A DNA stretch of 64,000 nt, taken from assembly GCF_030708455.1 (NCBI RefSeq), contig NZ_JAUYWF010000006.1, forward strand, positions 175,330 through 239,329. The letters are read 5' to 3'. Made by a program: the position numbers and the translations under genes. The stretch comes from Halomonas sp. SSL-5. Its GTDB lineage: Bacteria; Pseudomonadota; Gammaproteobacteria; Pseudomonadales; Halomonadaceae. Under the pieces are notes generated by a model. That model had not been told where the DNA came from. It was given only the letters and a program-made list of their open reading frames with translations, and ran no database searches. Below, one piece after another: positions 1 through 9,500 of the stretch; position 1 is the stretch's first letter; the number at the start of each line of letters is the position of its first letter.

Positions 1-941
1 TCGCCACTCTTGTGAAAGATGCTGAAGCCACGGGCCCCGCCCTGGTAGTCACCCTCGTTGGCGATCACGAAGCGTTCGTCATCCAGCCACTGGGCGGCAT
101 CGGGTTCACGCAGCACGTCCTTCTGCTCATCGGTGAACGACAGGGCGCCATCCTTTTTGGTGTCGATCTGTGTCAGGTCGACCGTGCCCGCCGGAAAGTG
201 GTGGCTGATCTCGCCACTGGCCGCATCGACGATGACCAGGTGGTTGTTCTCCTGGAGCGTGACCACGACCTCGCCCAGCGCGTTGAAGTCGACGAACTCC
301 GGCTCCGGGTCGCTGGGGGCAATCTCGGCCAGTCCGGTCAGGTCCACGCGCTTGAGCCCCTCGCAGCTCAGCGAGCCGTTGCTTATCGGCACCAGCACCA
401 GATCGCCCGCCGGTAGCTGCGGCATCACACCGTCATTGAGGTCTTCGTCGCGCTCGTTCTCGATGGCGACGGCAACCCAATCCCCTTGGTGGGAGACCGC
501 CACCGAGTCCGGCTGCCCGCCCAGGTCGCACTGACCCAGCACCTGCTGCGTGGTGCTGGAAACCAGGGCCACGAAGCCCGAAGGCTCGGTGAAGCTGGCC
601 GAGGTATTCACGCCGACCACCACGTCCTCGCCGATGGCACTGACCGCCGTGGGTTCGCCCGGCAGTGCGGTGAAGCCTGCCGCGCGGGGTGAGCCGTCTT
701 CCTCGATGGCGATGTAGCCGATGCCACCGCGCGGGCTATCGCTGTAGATCAGCATGTCGCCGCTAGCCGTGGCGGTGATGATCTCCGCCGACGTCTCCTG
801 GTTACGCTCGGATGCCGGCAGGTTATCGGCGGTAGAGACGCTGTGAATGCGGTTGAAGCTGGCGGCAGACGCCGCGGTGGCAACCGACGCCGCGGCGATG
901 GCCAGGGCCAGGCCGGAAAGGCGAAGAGTACGGCAGGTCAT
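1..941 (-). CDS. Secreted phytase/esterase-like beta-propeller protein, N-terminal part
   Basis: The reading frame is open on the minus strand from an ATG at 941 to the window edge, giving about 313 residues with no stop, so the C-terminus lies outside. The ATG follows a GGGAG ribosome binding site. Residues 1-27 form a typical Sec signal peptide (Leu/Ala-rich core ending ASAAS), so export is expected. The rest has propeller-like blade repeats (for example GEVVVTLQENNHLVIVDAAS) and ends with FVIANEGDYQGGARG, a motif of secreted proteins annotated as alkaline phosphatase or 'esterase-like activity of phytase'. A phosphate-ester role is inferred from the family only. Divergent from the DUF2057 gene. 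Confidence 0.6.
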   Translation of the reverse strand, partial: MTCRTLRLSGLALAIAAASVATAASAASFNRIHSVSTADNLPASERNQETSAEIITATASGDMLIYSDSPRGGIGYIAIEEDGSPRAAGFTALPGEPTAVSAIGEDVVVGVNTSASFTEPSGFVALVSSTTQQVLGQCDLGGQPDSVAVSHQGDWVAVAIENERDEDLNDGVMPQLPAGDLVLVPISNGSLSCEGLKRVDLTGLAEIAPSDPEPEFVDFNALGEVVVTLQENNHLVIVDAASGEISHHFPAGTVDLTQIDTKKDGALSFTDEQKDVLREPDAAQWLDDERFVIANEGDYQGGARGFSIFHKSG

Positions 942-1035
942 GTGGTGATCTCCCATCGGGAACAGAAAGCTCGGAGTGAGAGAGGCACGGTAATGGTGGG
1001 TTGTTACAGAAAAGTGATGCGCTCCCTCTAGCAAA

Positions 1036-1065
1036 TTTTTATTTCATTAGCATGAAAATAAAAAA
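1036..1065. promoter_or_regulatory. AT-rich near-palindrome in divergent promoter region
   Basis: The arms TTTTTATTTCAT (1036-1047) and ATGAAAATAAAAA (1053-1065) are reverse complements apart from one extra base, around a centre TAGC. It sits between two divergent genes in the only strongly AT-rich stretch nearby. It could be an operator or a hairpin; no known factor consensus was recognised. Confidence 0.3.
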
Positions 1066-1152
1066 GCCGTGTGCTCAATATTTTGGTCATCTATCTGTAG
1101 CAATGAGCCACTAATGTGCCGCCATGCCGACTATTCATGATGAGTGTTACTG

Positions 1153-1848
1153 ATGAAGTTTACCCCCGTTTTCCTGGGTTTTTTGGTGGCGATGTCATCG
1201 TCTTTTTGCGTGGCGGATGTCCTGGTTGTTCCAGGTGATGGGGTGGAGGTCCTGGCCATCAATGGCCAGGAAGTGGATAGCGAAAGTCACCCGTCGATCT
1301 CGGGAGACATCCAGCTGGATGATGGAAGAAACCAGCTGCTCGTTACCTATGCCGCGCAAATCAGGGACACCGGGAATGAGTCGATTCTTGATACCAGCTC
1401 GGCCCAGGTCGTGCTGTTCGAGGCCCAGGATTCGCGCCTGCGCCTGATGGCCCCGGAGATTGGCAGTCGCCATGAGATGCGCACCTTCGACGAGGGCGGC
1501 CAGTGGCACCTGGTGGATGCCAAAGGCGAGCCGGTTCCCTATGAGTCTGCAGTGCTGGCGAAGCAGGGGCTGCAGTTCGGCAGGGACTATGAAGCCGAGT
1601 TAAGGCGCTTCAATCAATCCGCCTCTCCCGCTGCCATGGCGATCCTGGGCGAAGAAAGTTTCGCCTTCGATTCCCCCGTGGCGGCCGCCACCGCCCCGGA
1701 AGCAATGCCCTTCGGCGCGGCCGAAGGCGTGAATGACAGCGGCATGTCCGACCAGCAGATGGTCGGGAAGATGCTCAAGTTCTGGTACCAGCAAGCCAGC
1801 TCAACAACAAGAAACGACTTCAAGCGCTGGCTCCATGAGAGCCAGTGA
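1153..1848 (+). CDS. DUF2057 (YccT-like) periplasmic protein
   Basis: Starts at ATG 1153 (MKFTPVFLGFL); a GTG at 1144 in frame is a weaker alternative. The first ~22 residues are a Sec signal peptide ending around FCVADV. The mature part begins with the family signature (VEVLAINGQEV, then DIQLDDGRNQLLVTYAAQ), matching the DUF2057/UPF0319 fold of small exported proteins with no known biochemical role. The C-terminal 25 residues (MLKFWYQQASS...RNDFKRWL) are a basic/aromatic tail typical of the family. The stop is 33 bp before the porin gene, so the two may be co-transcribed. 231 residues. Confidence 0.75.
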   Translation: MKFTPVFLGFLVAMSSSFCVADVLVVPGDGVEVLAINGQEVDSESHPSISGDIQLDDGRNQLLVTYAAQIRDTGNESILDTSSAQVVLFEAQDSRLRLMAPEIGSRHEMRTFDEGGQWHLVDAKGEPVPYESAVLAKQGLQFGRDYEAELRRFNQSASPAAMAILGEESFAFDSPVAAATAPEAMPFGAAEGVNDSGMSDQQMVGKMLKFWYQQASSTTRNDFKRWLHESQ

Positions 1849-1881
1849 GCCTTAGACTCCATTCGAAAAGGGAACTAGACC

Positions 1882-2859
1882 ATGAAAAAGCTTCTCCTCG
1901 CCGCCGCCGTGGCCGTTGCCTCCGGCTCTGCCCACGCTGCCACCATCTATCAAGAAGGCGGCTTCGAGTACAAACTCAATGGTGACTTCCAGGTGCAGCT
2001 GCGCCAGAAGTCCGGCGACGACAAGGATCCGGATATCGAGTTCGACGACCTGGAGCTGAAGAACTACGTCAGCTACCAGCTCAACGATGACATGACCGCC
2101 TTCGGCCGCGTCGACTTCGGCTTCAAGGACGCGGCAAACGATGAAGATGATGCCGACAGCGGCGACCTTGAGGAGGCCTATCTGGGCATGGCCTTCGGCG
2201 GCACCTCCATCTCCGTCGGCAAGCAGAACTTCGCCGGCGACGAGTTTGGCATCGAGGAGGCCATCGAGCTCCACTCCAAAGAGGACCGCTTCGACGCCGT
2301 GTCCACCGATGGCGACGATGTGATTCGCATCGACTCCGAGCTCGGCAACGTCTACCTGGCGGCCTCCTACGAGCTGGAGTCCGAGGGCAACGACAGCGAG
2401 AATGGCGAGGCCTTCGACCTGTTCGCCTCCACCGAATTCGGTGGCCTGGAGCTGGCCGCGGCCTACCAGGAGTGGAAAGAAAATGATGAAACCATTGATA
2501 CCTGGGGCGTCAGCGCCGCCTATGGCTTCGGCATCCTCACCCTGGCCGCCGACTACAGCGAGTCTGATTCAGATCTCGATAACTATTATGTTGATTCAGA
2601 TAATAACCGTCTGAGCAATGCCGAGCAGTACAACCTGGCCGCCGTGTTCGCCGCCGCCGAGACCACCGATATCGCCATCGGCATGACCGAGACCAGCTAC
2701 GACGACCTGGTCGGCGACGACGATGTGACCGAGTGGTACGCCAACGTCACCTACGCCTTCCCGGCCCACAAGAACGTCACCGTGTTTGCCGAGATCGCCG
2801 ATACCGACGAGGAAAATGCCGACGTAGGCTACCTGGCCGGCATGCGCATCAAGTTCTAA
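1882..2859 (+). CDS. Gram-negative outer-membrane porin, highly acidic
   Basis: A 325-residue protein with a clear signal peptide (MKKLLLAAAVAVASGSAHA, cleavage after residue 19). Alternating hydrophobic/polar strands and a C-terminal phenylalanine (GYLAGMRIKF) are the outer-membrane beta-barrel assembly signal, so it should be a general-diffusion porin of the OmpC/Porin_4 type acting as a trimer. Loops are extremely rich in Asp and Glu (for example KSGDDKDPDIEFDDLELK), as in porins of halophilic gammaproteobacteria, and this supports the taxonomic guess. AAGGGAAC precedes the ATG. A rho-independent terminator follows. A short local dip in GC near 2575-2605 lies over one acidic loop. Confidence 0.85.
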   Translation: MKKLLLAAAVAVASGSAHAATIYQEGGFEYKLNGDFQVQLRQKSGDDKDPDIEFDDLELKNYVSYQLNDDMTAFGRVDFGFKDAANDEDDADSGDLEEAYLGMAFGGTSISVGKQNFAGDEFGIEEAIELHSKEDRFDAVSTDGDDVIRIDSELGNVYLAASYELESEGNDSENGEAFDLFASTEFGGLELAAAYQEWKENDETIDTWGVSAAYGFGILTLAADYSESDSDLDNYYVDSDNNRLSNAEQYNLAAVFAAAETTDIAIGMTETSYDDLVGDDDVTEWYANVTYAFPAHKNVTVFAEIADTDEENADVGYLAGMRIKF

Positions 2860-2897
2860 GGACGGTCGCGCGTCCTTCAGCAGCAGATCTGTTTATT

Positions 2898-2935
2898 GGG
2901 TCCGCTCCCCGCTACGGTGGGGGCGGGCCCCTTTT
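2898..2935 (+). terminator. Rho-independent terminator after the porin
   Basis: GGGTCCGCTCCCC pairs imperfectly with GGGGGCGGGCCC across a short loop and is followed by TTTT, 38 bp after the porin stop. Confidence 0.7.
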
Positions 2936-3070
2936 GCGTGAGGCCGGCTTTCAGGCCAGGCCCGCCTGCCCATTTGGTCGAACGTCGCGATCTACTGCCC
3001 GAGCATGCGGTAGGGTAGCCCGTGACAGGCGCCTCGGCGCCGCCCTTTCAAGGATCTCGGAGCGCCAGGC

Positions 3071-4291
3071 ATGGCCAAGCCCTTTCCCCTCTCCCCGCGC
3101 TACCGCGTGCTGCTGGCCGGGCTGTTCAGCCAGCTGCTGTGCATCGGCGTGGCACGTTTTGCCTACACCCCGCTGCTGCCGGTGATGCAGCAGCAGACCT
3201 GGCTGGGCGACGCCGATGGCGGCTGGCTGGCCGCCCTCAACTATGCCGGCTACATGCTCGGCGCGCTGATCGCCGCCTCCATCAGCAGCATCCGGCTCAA
3301 GGACACCCTCTACCGGATCACCCTGGTGCTGGCGCTCGCCTCCACCGCCGGCATGGCGCTGGTCGACAGCTTCTGGCTGTGGGCGGTCATGCGCTTCGTG
3401 GCGGGGTTCTCCAGCAGCGGCGCCATGCTGCTCGCCTCCGGGCTGATCCTGCACTGGCTGATCAGCCACCGGCAGCGCGGCGAACTCGGCATCCACTTCG
3501 CCGGGGTGGGCCTGGGCATGCTGCTGGCCGCCCTGGCGGTGGAGCTGATGCTACGGCTCGCCTTCGACTGGCAGGCCCAGTGGTGGGGCTTCACCGCCCT
3601 GGCCGTGGCGCTGTTGATTCCCGCCTGGGCCTGGCTGCCGCGCCCCGCCAAGCCGGTCGTGGGTGCCGGCGGCGGGCAACGCCAGGCCCAGCCGCCCAGC
3701 CGCACTTTCATGCGACTGATGCTGGCCGCCTACTTCTGTGCCGGCTACGGCTACGTGATCAGCGCCACCTTCATCGTCGCCATCGTCGAGCGCGAGCCGC
3801 TGCTGGCGGGGGCCGGCAACTGGACCTTCGCCCTGGTGGGGCTGGCCGCCGCGCCGGCGGTGATGCTGTGGGACCTCATCGCCCGCCGCTTCGGCTACCT
3901 GGGAGCGTTGATCAGTGCCATGGCGCTGCAGGTGGTGGGGATCGTGTTGCCGGCGTTGACCGATAGCCTGGCCGGCGTGCTGATCAGCGCGGTGCTCTAC
4001 GGCGGCACCTTCCTGGGCTGCGTCAGCCTGGTACTGACCATGGCCGGCCGGCTCTACCCGCAGAGCCCGGCGCGCATGATGGGCCGCATGACGCTGGCCT
4101 ACGGCGCCGCCCAGATCATCGCCCCGGCGCTTACCGGCATGCTCGCCGAGGCCAGCGGCCACTACGACACCGGCCTGTGGCTGGCCGGTGGCTTCGTCGC
4201 CCTGGGCGCGGTGCTGCTCGTCTGGCTGCGCCTGGTCGACCGCACCGCCCAGCGGCTGGACGCCGAGGCCAAGGCGGCACCGACGGGGTGA
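3071..4291 (+). CDS. YbfB/YjiJ-family MFS transporter
   Basis: A 406-residue polytopic membrane protein. About twelve hydrophobic segments are visible, the first being LLAGLFSQLLCIGVARFAYTPLL near residue 15. The opening signature (GVARFAYTPLLPVMQ) and a mid-protein segment (YFCAGYGYVISATFIVAIVE) are characteristic of the YbfB/YjiJ branch of the major facilitator superfamily, which acts as a proton-linked permease or exporter in the inner membrane. The substrate is not known. CGGAG lies 8 nt before the ATG. It stands alone between the porin terminator and the WYL gene; the 228 bp after it hold GC-rich inverted repeats but no gene. Confidence 0.8.
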   Translation: MAKPFPLSPRYRVLLAGLFSQLLCIGVARFAYTPLLPVMQQQTWLGDADGGWLAALNYAGYMLGALIAASISSIRLKDTLYRITLVLALASTAGMALVDSFWLWAVMRFVAGFSSSGAMLLASGLILHWLISHRQRGELGIHFAGVGLGMLLAALAVELMLRLAFDWQAQWWGFTALAVALLIPAWAWLPRPAKPVVGAGGGQRQAQPPSRTFMRLMLAAYFCAGYGYVISATFIVAIVEREPLLAGAGNWTFALVGLAAAPAVMLWDLIARRFGYLGALISAMALQVVGIVLPALTDSLAGVLISAVLYGGTFLGCVSLVLTMAGRLYPQSPARMMGRMTLAYGAAQIIAPALTGMLAEASGHYDTGLWLAGGFVALGAVLLVWLRLVDRTAQRLDAEAKAAPTG

Positions 4292-4519
4292 GAGGGCCAA
4301 TTTTGTACCGCTACATGATGCGCCACCCTGTGGGAGGCCGGCTCTGCCGGGCGAAAGGGGGCCACAGGCCTCCCGCTCAGGGCTCCCCGGCGGCTCGCCG
4401 AGCAGCTACCAGTTCGCTCAATGCCCCCTTGGGGCTGAAGTTTTCATTCAGAGACGCACAGTCATCGCTTGCGCGTCCTGGATGATCAACGCCCAACCCC
4501 GCGAACGGCGCCCGCGCCA

Positions 4520-5389
4520 TTAATCCCAGTGGATCCACTCGGCGAGTGCCTGGCGGTTGGCGATCTCCACCTGCTGGGCCCGCGGCTCGGTCTCGACGTG
4601 GTGAGGGTTGATGCCCAGCTCGCGCAGCGCGTAGAGCACCAGCGGCCCTCGGCACGACAGGGCGAGCTCACCGTCTTGCATGGCGTAGTCCGCCGCGATC
4701 AGCTCTCGTTCCTGGGGCGGTAGCCGCCTGTCGGGTATCAGGCACACGTCTACCCGGGTATGCCAGGCCGAGTCCTCGGCGATCCCGTGCTCGCCGAGCA
4801 TCTCGCCACACGCCTCGGGCACACCGCGGAAGCGGCTCAGCACGAAATCCCGATAGTCGCGATGCTTCTCGCAGAAGGCCCGCACATGCCAACGCCCCGC
4901 CGCAAACACCAGCGTATGCGGCACGATGATCCGGTCCTCACCGGTGGGGCTGGTGAAGGAGGCGTAGGTGACCTCCAGGCGCTGGGCACCGCGGGCGGCC
5001 TTGACCACTTCCCGCACCACCTGCGGCGACACCATGCGGCTCGGCAGCGGCAGTGCCTCCGTGTTCGCCGCGCCGAGTCCTAGTCCTGTGAACGGCGATG
5101 CCAGCTGCCGGTGGACGCCCAGTAGATGCAGGTACTCCTCGACCCGACCTTGGGTGAAGGACGGTGCGAACCGTGTGGTCGGCAGGAAGCCCTTACGCGA
5201 CTCGTCATAGGCCAGGTTACCGGGGACCAGTTCCCGATAGCGACGCAGTACCTTCTGCGCCTGCTGGCGCCCGATGTCGAAGGCCTCACCGATCTGCGCG
5301 GCCACCACACGACCCTCCCACAGCGCCAGAATTTCGATCAGCCGATAGCGGGCCAGGGTGTCCCAGGGGAGTGCGGTGGTCGCTGACAT
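4520..5389 (-). CDS. WYL-domain transcriptional regulator (CapW/BrxR type) next to cas genes
   Basis: A 289-residue protein. The start chosen is ATG 5389 (MSATTALPW), preceded by GGAAGGAAG; an upstream in-frame ATG lacks such a site. Residues ~10-80 form a winged helix-turn-helix (RLIEILALWEG...IGRQQAQKVLRRYRE). Residues ~115-195 are a WYL domain with the core AAGRWHVRAFCEKHRDYRDF and SRFRG. The last ~80 residues resemble a WCX dimerisation domain. This order matches CapW/BrxR proteins, dimeric repressors of CBASS, BREX and other defence operons that sense a nucleic-acid or nucleotide ligand. It is divergent from cas1, with a palindrome between, so it probably represses its own gene and cas1-cas2-3. 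That job is inferred; the family assignment is strong. Confidence 0.85.
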   Translation of the reverse strand: MSATTALPWDTLARYRLIEILALWEGRVVAAQIGEAFDIGRQQAQKVLRRYRELVPGNLAYDESRKGFLPTTRFAPSFTQGRVEEYLHLLGVHRQLASPFTGLGLGAANTEALPLPSRMVSPQVVREVVKAARGAQRLEVTYASFTSPTGEDRIIVPHTLVFAAGRWHVRAFCEKHRDYRDFVLSRFRGVPEACGEMLGEHGIAEDSAWHTRVDVCLIPDRRLPPQERELIAADYAMQDGELALSCRGPLVLYALRELGINPHHVETEPRAQQVEIANRQALAEWIHWD

Positions 5390-5503
5390 GGAGGCTTCCT
5401 TCCTTCCGTGGTGGAGACTCAGCATGACGGATGTCAGAACCGGGTTGAAGAGTACGCTGGTCGGATGGCCAGTGGGTGGCAAAGTAAGGTTAAGGGTGCT
5501 TAG

Positions 5504-5527
5504 CTGTAATCGCCAACTTGGTTACAG
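5504..5527. promoter_or_regulatory. Candidate WYL-regulator operator over the cas1 start region
   Basis: Perfect 6-bp arms CTGTAA (5504-5509) and TTACAG (5522-5527) surround a 12-bp centre. The right arm overlaps the cas1 ribosome binding site (ACAGGGG), 8 bp before the cas1 ATG. A dimeric repressor here would block transcription or translation initiation of cas1. Assignment to the divergent WYL protein is inference from position. Confidence 0.45.
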
Positions 5528-5535
5528 GGGCTGTC

Positions 5536-6513
5536 ATGGACGATCTCTCTCCGTCTGACCTCAAGACGATTCTGCACTCCAAGCGCGCCAACCTTTACTA
5601 CCTTCAGCACTGTCGGGTGCTCGTCAACGGCGGGCGCGTCGAGTACGTCACCGACGAGGGGCGCCAGTCACGCTACTGGAACATCCCTATTGCCAACACT
5701 ACCTCGCTGCTGCTGGGTACTGGCACTTCTATTACACAGGCGGCGATGCGTGAGTTGGCCAAGGCTGGGGTGCTGGTCGGTTTCTGCGGCGGCGGCGGTA
5801 CGCCGCTGTTCGCCGCCAACGAAGTCGACGTTGAAGTCGCCTGGCTGACTCCCCAGAGTGAGTATCGCCCGACCGAGTATCTTCAGCACTGGGTACGCTT
5901 CTGGTTCGATGACGACCGGCGTCTGGAAGCCGCAAGGCGTTTTCAGCAGGCGCGGCTGACGCGCATCAAGCGCCAGTGGCTCGATAGCAGACCGCTGCAG
6001 GATGCTGGTTTTGTGATCTCACCGGATCATTTAACCGCCGTGCTGGAACAGCACGACCAGGCCATCGTCCAGGCGCCCAGTACCGTGGATCTCTTGACGC
6101 TGGAAGCGCGGCTGACCAAGACGTTGTTCAAGCTGGCGGCTCAGGCTGTCGGCTATGGTGACTTTACCCGCGGCAAGCGCGCCACTGGCACCGATCCCGC
6201 CAACCGCTTTCTTGATCACGGCAACTACCTGGCCTACGGCCTGGGTGCTACGGCGACCTGGGTGTTGGGCATTCCGCATGGTTTGGCCGTGCTTCATGGC
6301 AAGACCCGTCGCGGCGGACTGGTCTTCGACGTAGCTGATCTGGTCAAGGATGCGGTGATTCTGCCACAGGCGTTTCTCTCGGCCATGCGTGGCGACGAAG
6401 AGCAGGCGTTTCGCCAGTCCTGCATCGAACAGCTGACTCGCACCGAAGCGCTCGACTTCATGATCGATACCCTGAAAGAGATCGCCACCGATCTGGGAAG
6501 TGACGCGCCATGA
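5536..6513 (+). CDS. cas1: Type I-F Cas1 integrase
   Basis: A 325-residue protein. The start ATG 5536 gives MDDLSPSDLKTILHSKRANLYY, the standard opening of I-F Cas1; an upstream TTG would only add six residues. It catalyses integration of prespacers at the leader-first repeat junction and in I-F forms a complex with Cas2-3. The N-terminal beta domain covers ~1-100 and the helical catalytic domain follows, with the expected acidic and histidine residues (LTLEARLTKTLFKL; GIPHGLAVLHG; GLVFDVADLVKDA). The stop overlaps the cas2-3 start (ATGA), so translation is coupled. A palindrome over the ribosome binding site suggests control by the WYL protein. Confidence 0.97.
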   Translation: MDDLSPSDLKTILHSKRANLYYLQHCRVLVNGGRVEYVTDEGRQSRYWNIPIANTTSLLLGTGTSITQAAMRELAKAGVLVGFCGGGGTPLFAANEVDVEVAWLTPQSEYRPTEYLQHWVRFWFDDDRRLEAARRFQQARLTRIKRQWLDSRPLQDAGFVISPDHLTAVLEQHDQAIVQAPSTVDLLTLEARLTKTLFKLAAQAVGYGDFTRGKRATGTDPANRFLDHGNYLAYGLGATATWVLGIPHGLAVLHGKTRRGGLVFDVADLVKDAVILPQAFLSAMRGDEEQAFRQSCIEQLTRTEALDFMIDTLKEIATDLGSDAP

Positions 6514-9500
6514 ACGTGCTGATCGTCTCCCAGTGCAACAAGAATGCCCTCAAGGAAAGTCGGCGGATTCTTGACCAGTTTGCCGAGCGCCGCGGCGAAC
6601 GCACCTGGCAGACGCCTATCACCCAGGCGGGGCTCGATACGTTGAGAAAGCTGCTGCGCAAGACGGCGCGCAAGAACACGGCCGTGGCCTGCCACTGGAT
6701 TCGCGGAAGAGATCACAGCGAGCTGATGTGGATCGTTGGCGATGCTAGCCGCTTCAATCCGGAAGGGGCGGCGCCCACCAACACCACATCGCGGAATATC
6801 CTGCGACGTGCCGATGAAAATGACTGGCACAGCGGGCGCCTGATTCATCTTCTGGCATCGATGGCGGCCTTGTTCCACGACCTCGGCAAGTCCAGTCGCG
6901 CATTCCAGGATCGCCTTCACGGGCGTCTTGAGGGGCGCAACCGGTACCGCCATGAATGGGTGTCGCTGCGTTTGCTGGAAGCCTTCGTGGGCGATGACGA
7001 CGATGAGACCTGGCTTGCTCGGCTTGCAAAGCCCACACCGGACGACGACGCGCGCTGGCTGGGCTATCTCAAGAGCGATGGAGTAGCCGACGTCGCTGAC
7101 GGGGAGAAAACACCTTTTATCCAACTGCCGCCGCTTGCGGCGGCGATTGGCTGGCTGGTACTGAGCCATCACCGTCTGCCGGCGTTGCCGGCTTACGATG
7201 ACAACGGTCGACAAAAGTGGGTCGGGGCTCGCGCCAGCATGAACGCCGCTAACCTGCCGGCGCTCCCCGAGGCTATCACGGCGGCCTGGAACGAATGCGT
7301 CGAATTGGCCGAGACACAAGACGTCGAGCCGTACTGGGAATTCCCCCATGGCCTGACTGTTAGGACTGATGCATGGCGGCAGCGTAGTCGGCGGCTGGCG
7401 CGGCAGCTAAAAGACATCAGGGTATCGACGCCGCCGCTGGAATCTCCCTACGTCATGCATCTGGCACGTTTGGCATTGATGCTGGCGGATCACCACTATT
7501 CGAGCCTGACCGGCACAGGGCGGCTCTCCGGGAGCTGGTCGACCGCGCTCTACGCCAATACCACCGTGCTGAATGGCAAGCGTCAGCTATGCCAGCCCCT
7601 GGAAGAACACCTGCTGGGCGTAACTCGGGCGGCGGGTGAAATCGTTCATCGCTTCCCGGATATGTCCATCGCCCTGCCGCGTATCGCGCGGCACAAGGGC
7701 TTTCGCCAGCGCAGCCGCGACCCTCGCTTTCGCTGGCAGGACAAAGCATTCGATCTGGCGGCAGGTCTGCGCGACAAGGCCTGCGAACAGGGCTTCTTCG
7801 GTATCAATATGGCATCGACCGGCTGCGGCAAGACCATCGCCAATGGCCGCATCATGTACGCCCTGAGCGATCCTGAGAAAGGGGCCCGCTTCTCGATAGC
7901 CCTCGGCCTGAGAACGCTCACGCTGCAAACCGGGCAGGTCTATCGTGAGTTGCTTGGACTGGGCAGCGACGATTTGGCTATTCGCGTCGGTGGTAGCGCC
8001 AGTCGTGCTCTCTTCGAACACCAGCAGCAGGAGAATGGGGGCTCAGAGTCCCGCGTCGCACTGTTGGATGAGCAGAGCCATGTCCATTTCGAAGGGCAAA
8101 TCGATGAACACCCTCTGCTGTCGCGAGCCGCGAAAGACCCCCATGCCCGAGCGCTTATCGGCGCGCCGGTGCTGGTGTGTACCATCGATCACCTGATACC
8201 GGCCACTGAAAGTCTTCGCGGCGGTCACCAGATTGCCCCAATGCTGCGGCTAATGAGCAGTGATCTCGTGCTTGATGAGCCGGATGACTTCGATATCAGT
8301 GATCTACCCGGCCTGACGCGCTTGGTGTACTGGGCAGGACTGCTGGGGTCGCGGGTACTGCTCTCCTCGGCCACGTTGCCGCCTGCCATGGTGCGTGGGC
8401 TGTTCGAGGCCTATTGTGCCGGCCGGACAGAGTACCAGCGGCATCGTGGCATTCCAGGCACTCCGGTGAGCCCTTATTGTGCCTGGTTCGACGAGTTTGG
8501 TTGCGCCCAGCAGCAATGCGCTGAGGGTGAGCAGTTTGCTGCCGCCCATAAGCAGTTTGCTCAGCAGCGTGCCGTGCGGCTAGGGGAGCAGACGCCGGCC
8601 CGTCGTGGCTATCTCGTGCCGTTGTCTGCTCCCAGCGCCCATCCGGACGCCGTACATCAAGCGGTCGCGCAGACGATGCTCACTCATGCCTGCTCCCTGC
8701 ACGAGCACCACCACTCTGTCGACCCCCATAGTGACAAGCGGGCCAGCTTCGGTCTGGTGCGCATGGCCAACATCGAGCCGCTCGCTGCCGTTGCCCAGGC
8801 GCTCTACCAGTCGGAAATTCCGGAAGGGTGGCAAATCCACCTTTGCGTCTACCATTCCCAGTTCCCGCTGCTGCTGCGCTCACGCCTGGAAGCACGCCTG
8901 GACCGGGCGCTTGATCGACGCAGCGAGGATGCCGTCTTCGATCTCGCCGACGTTCGAGCTCGGCTCGATGACGGCTCCGCTCAGGATCACCTCTTTATCG
9001 TGCTTGGGTCGCCGGTCACTGAGGTTGGCCGGGACCATGATTACGACTGGGCCGTGGTCGAGCCTTCATCGATGCGTTCGATCATTCAGCTGGCCGGTCG
9101 CGTACGCCGCCACCGCCTTGCCCCTGTTCGTGCCCCCAACATTGCACTGCTTGGAACCAACGTTCGGCACCTGAAACGGGTCGCGCCGGCCTTCAGCCGG
9201 CCAGGTTTCGAGACCGAGCGGGACTGGCCGCTGAAGTCGCATCAACTGGCGGAGCTTCTGAGAGAGGCCGAGATTGAGCATATCGACTCGCGCCCACGTT
9301 TGTTGCCTGTGGAGGTGCTAGAGCCGGCGCACAAGTTGGTTGATCTCGAGCATGCGCGACTTGCCGCACTCATGATCGAGGGGGCCCATGCAGCTCCTGG
9401 TCGCCAACGACGCAGGCGTCGCGGTGAGCCGGCGCAGATTCATCTCGGCGCCTATCTCTTCTATCGCCCTGCGTCGATGACCCTCGGGGCGCTACCGATA

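Noticed and set aside
4292..4519. Short frames in the 228-bp gap between the MFS and WYL genes
   Set aside because: They are GC-rich inverted repeats without ribosome binding sites or protein-like composition.
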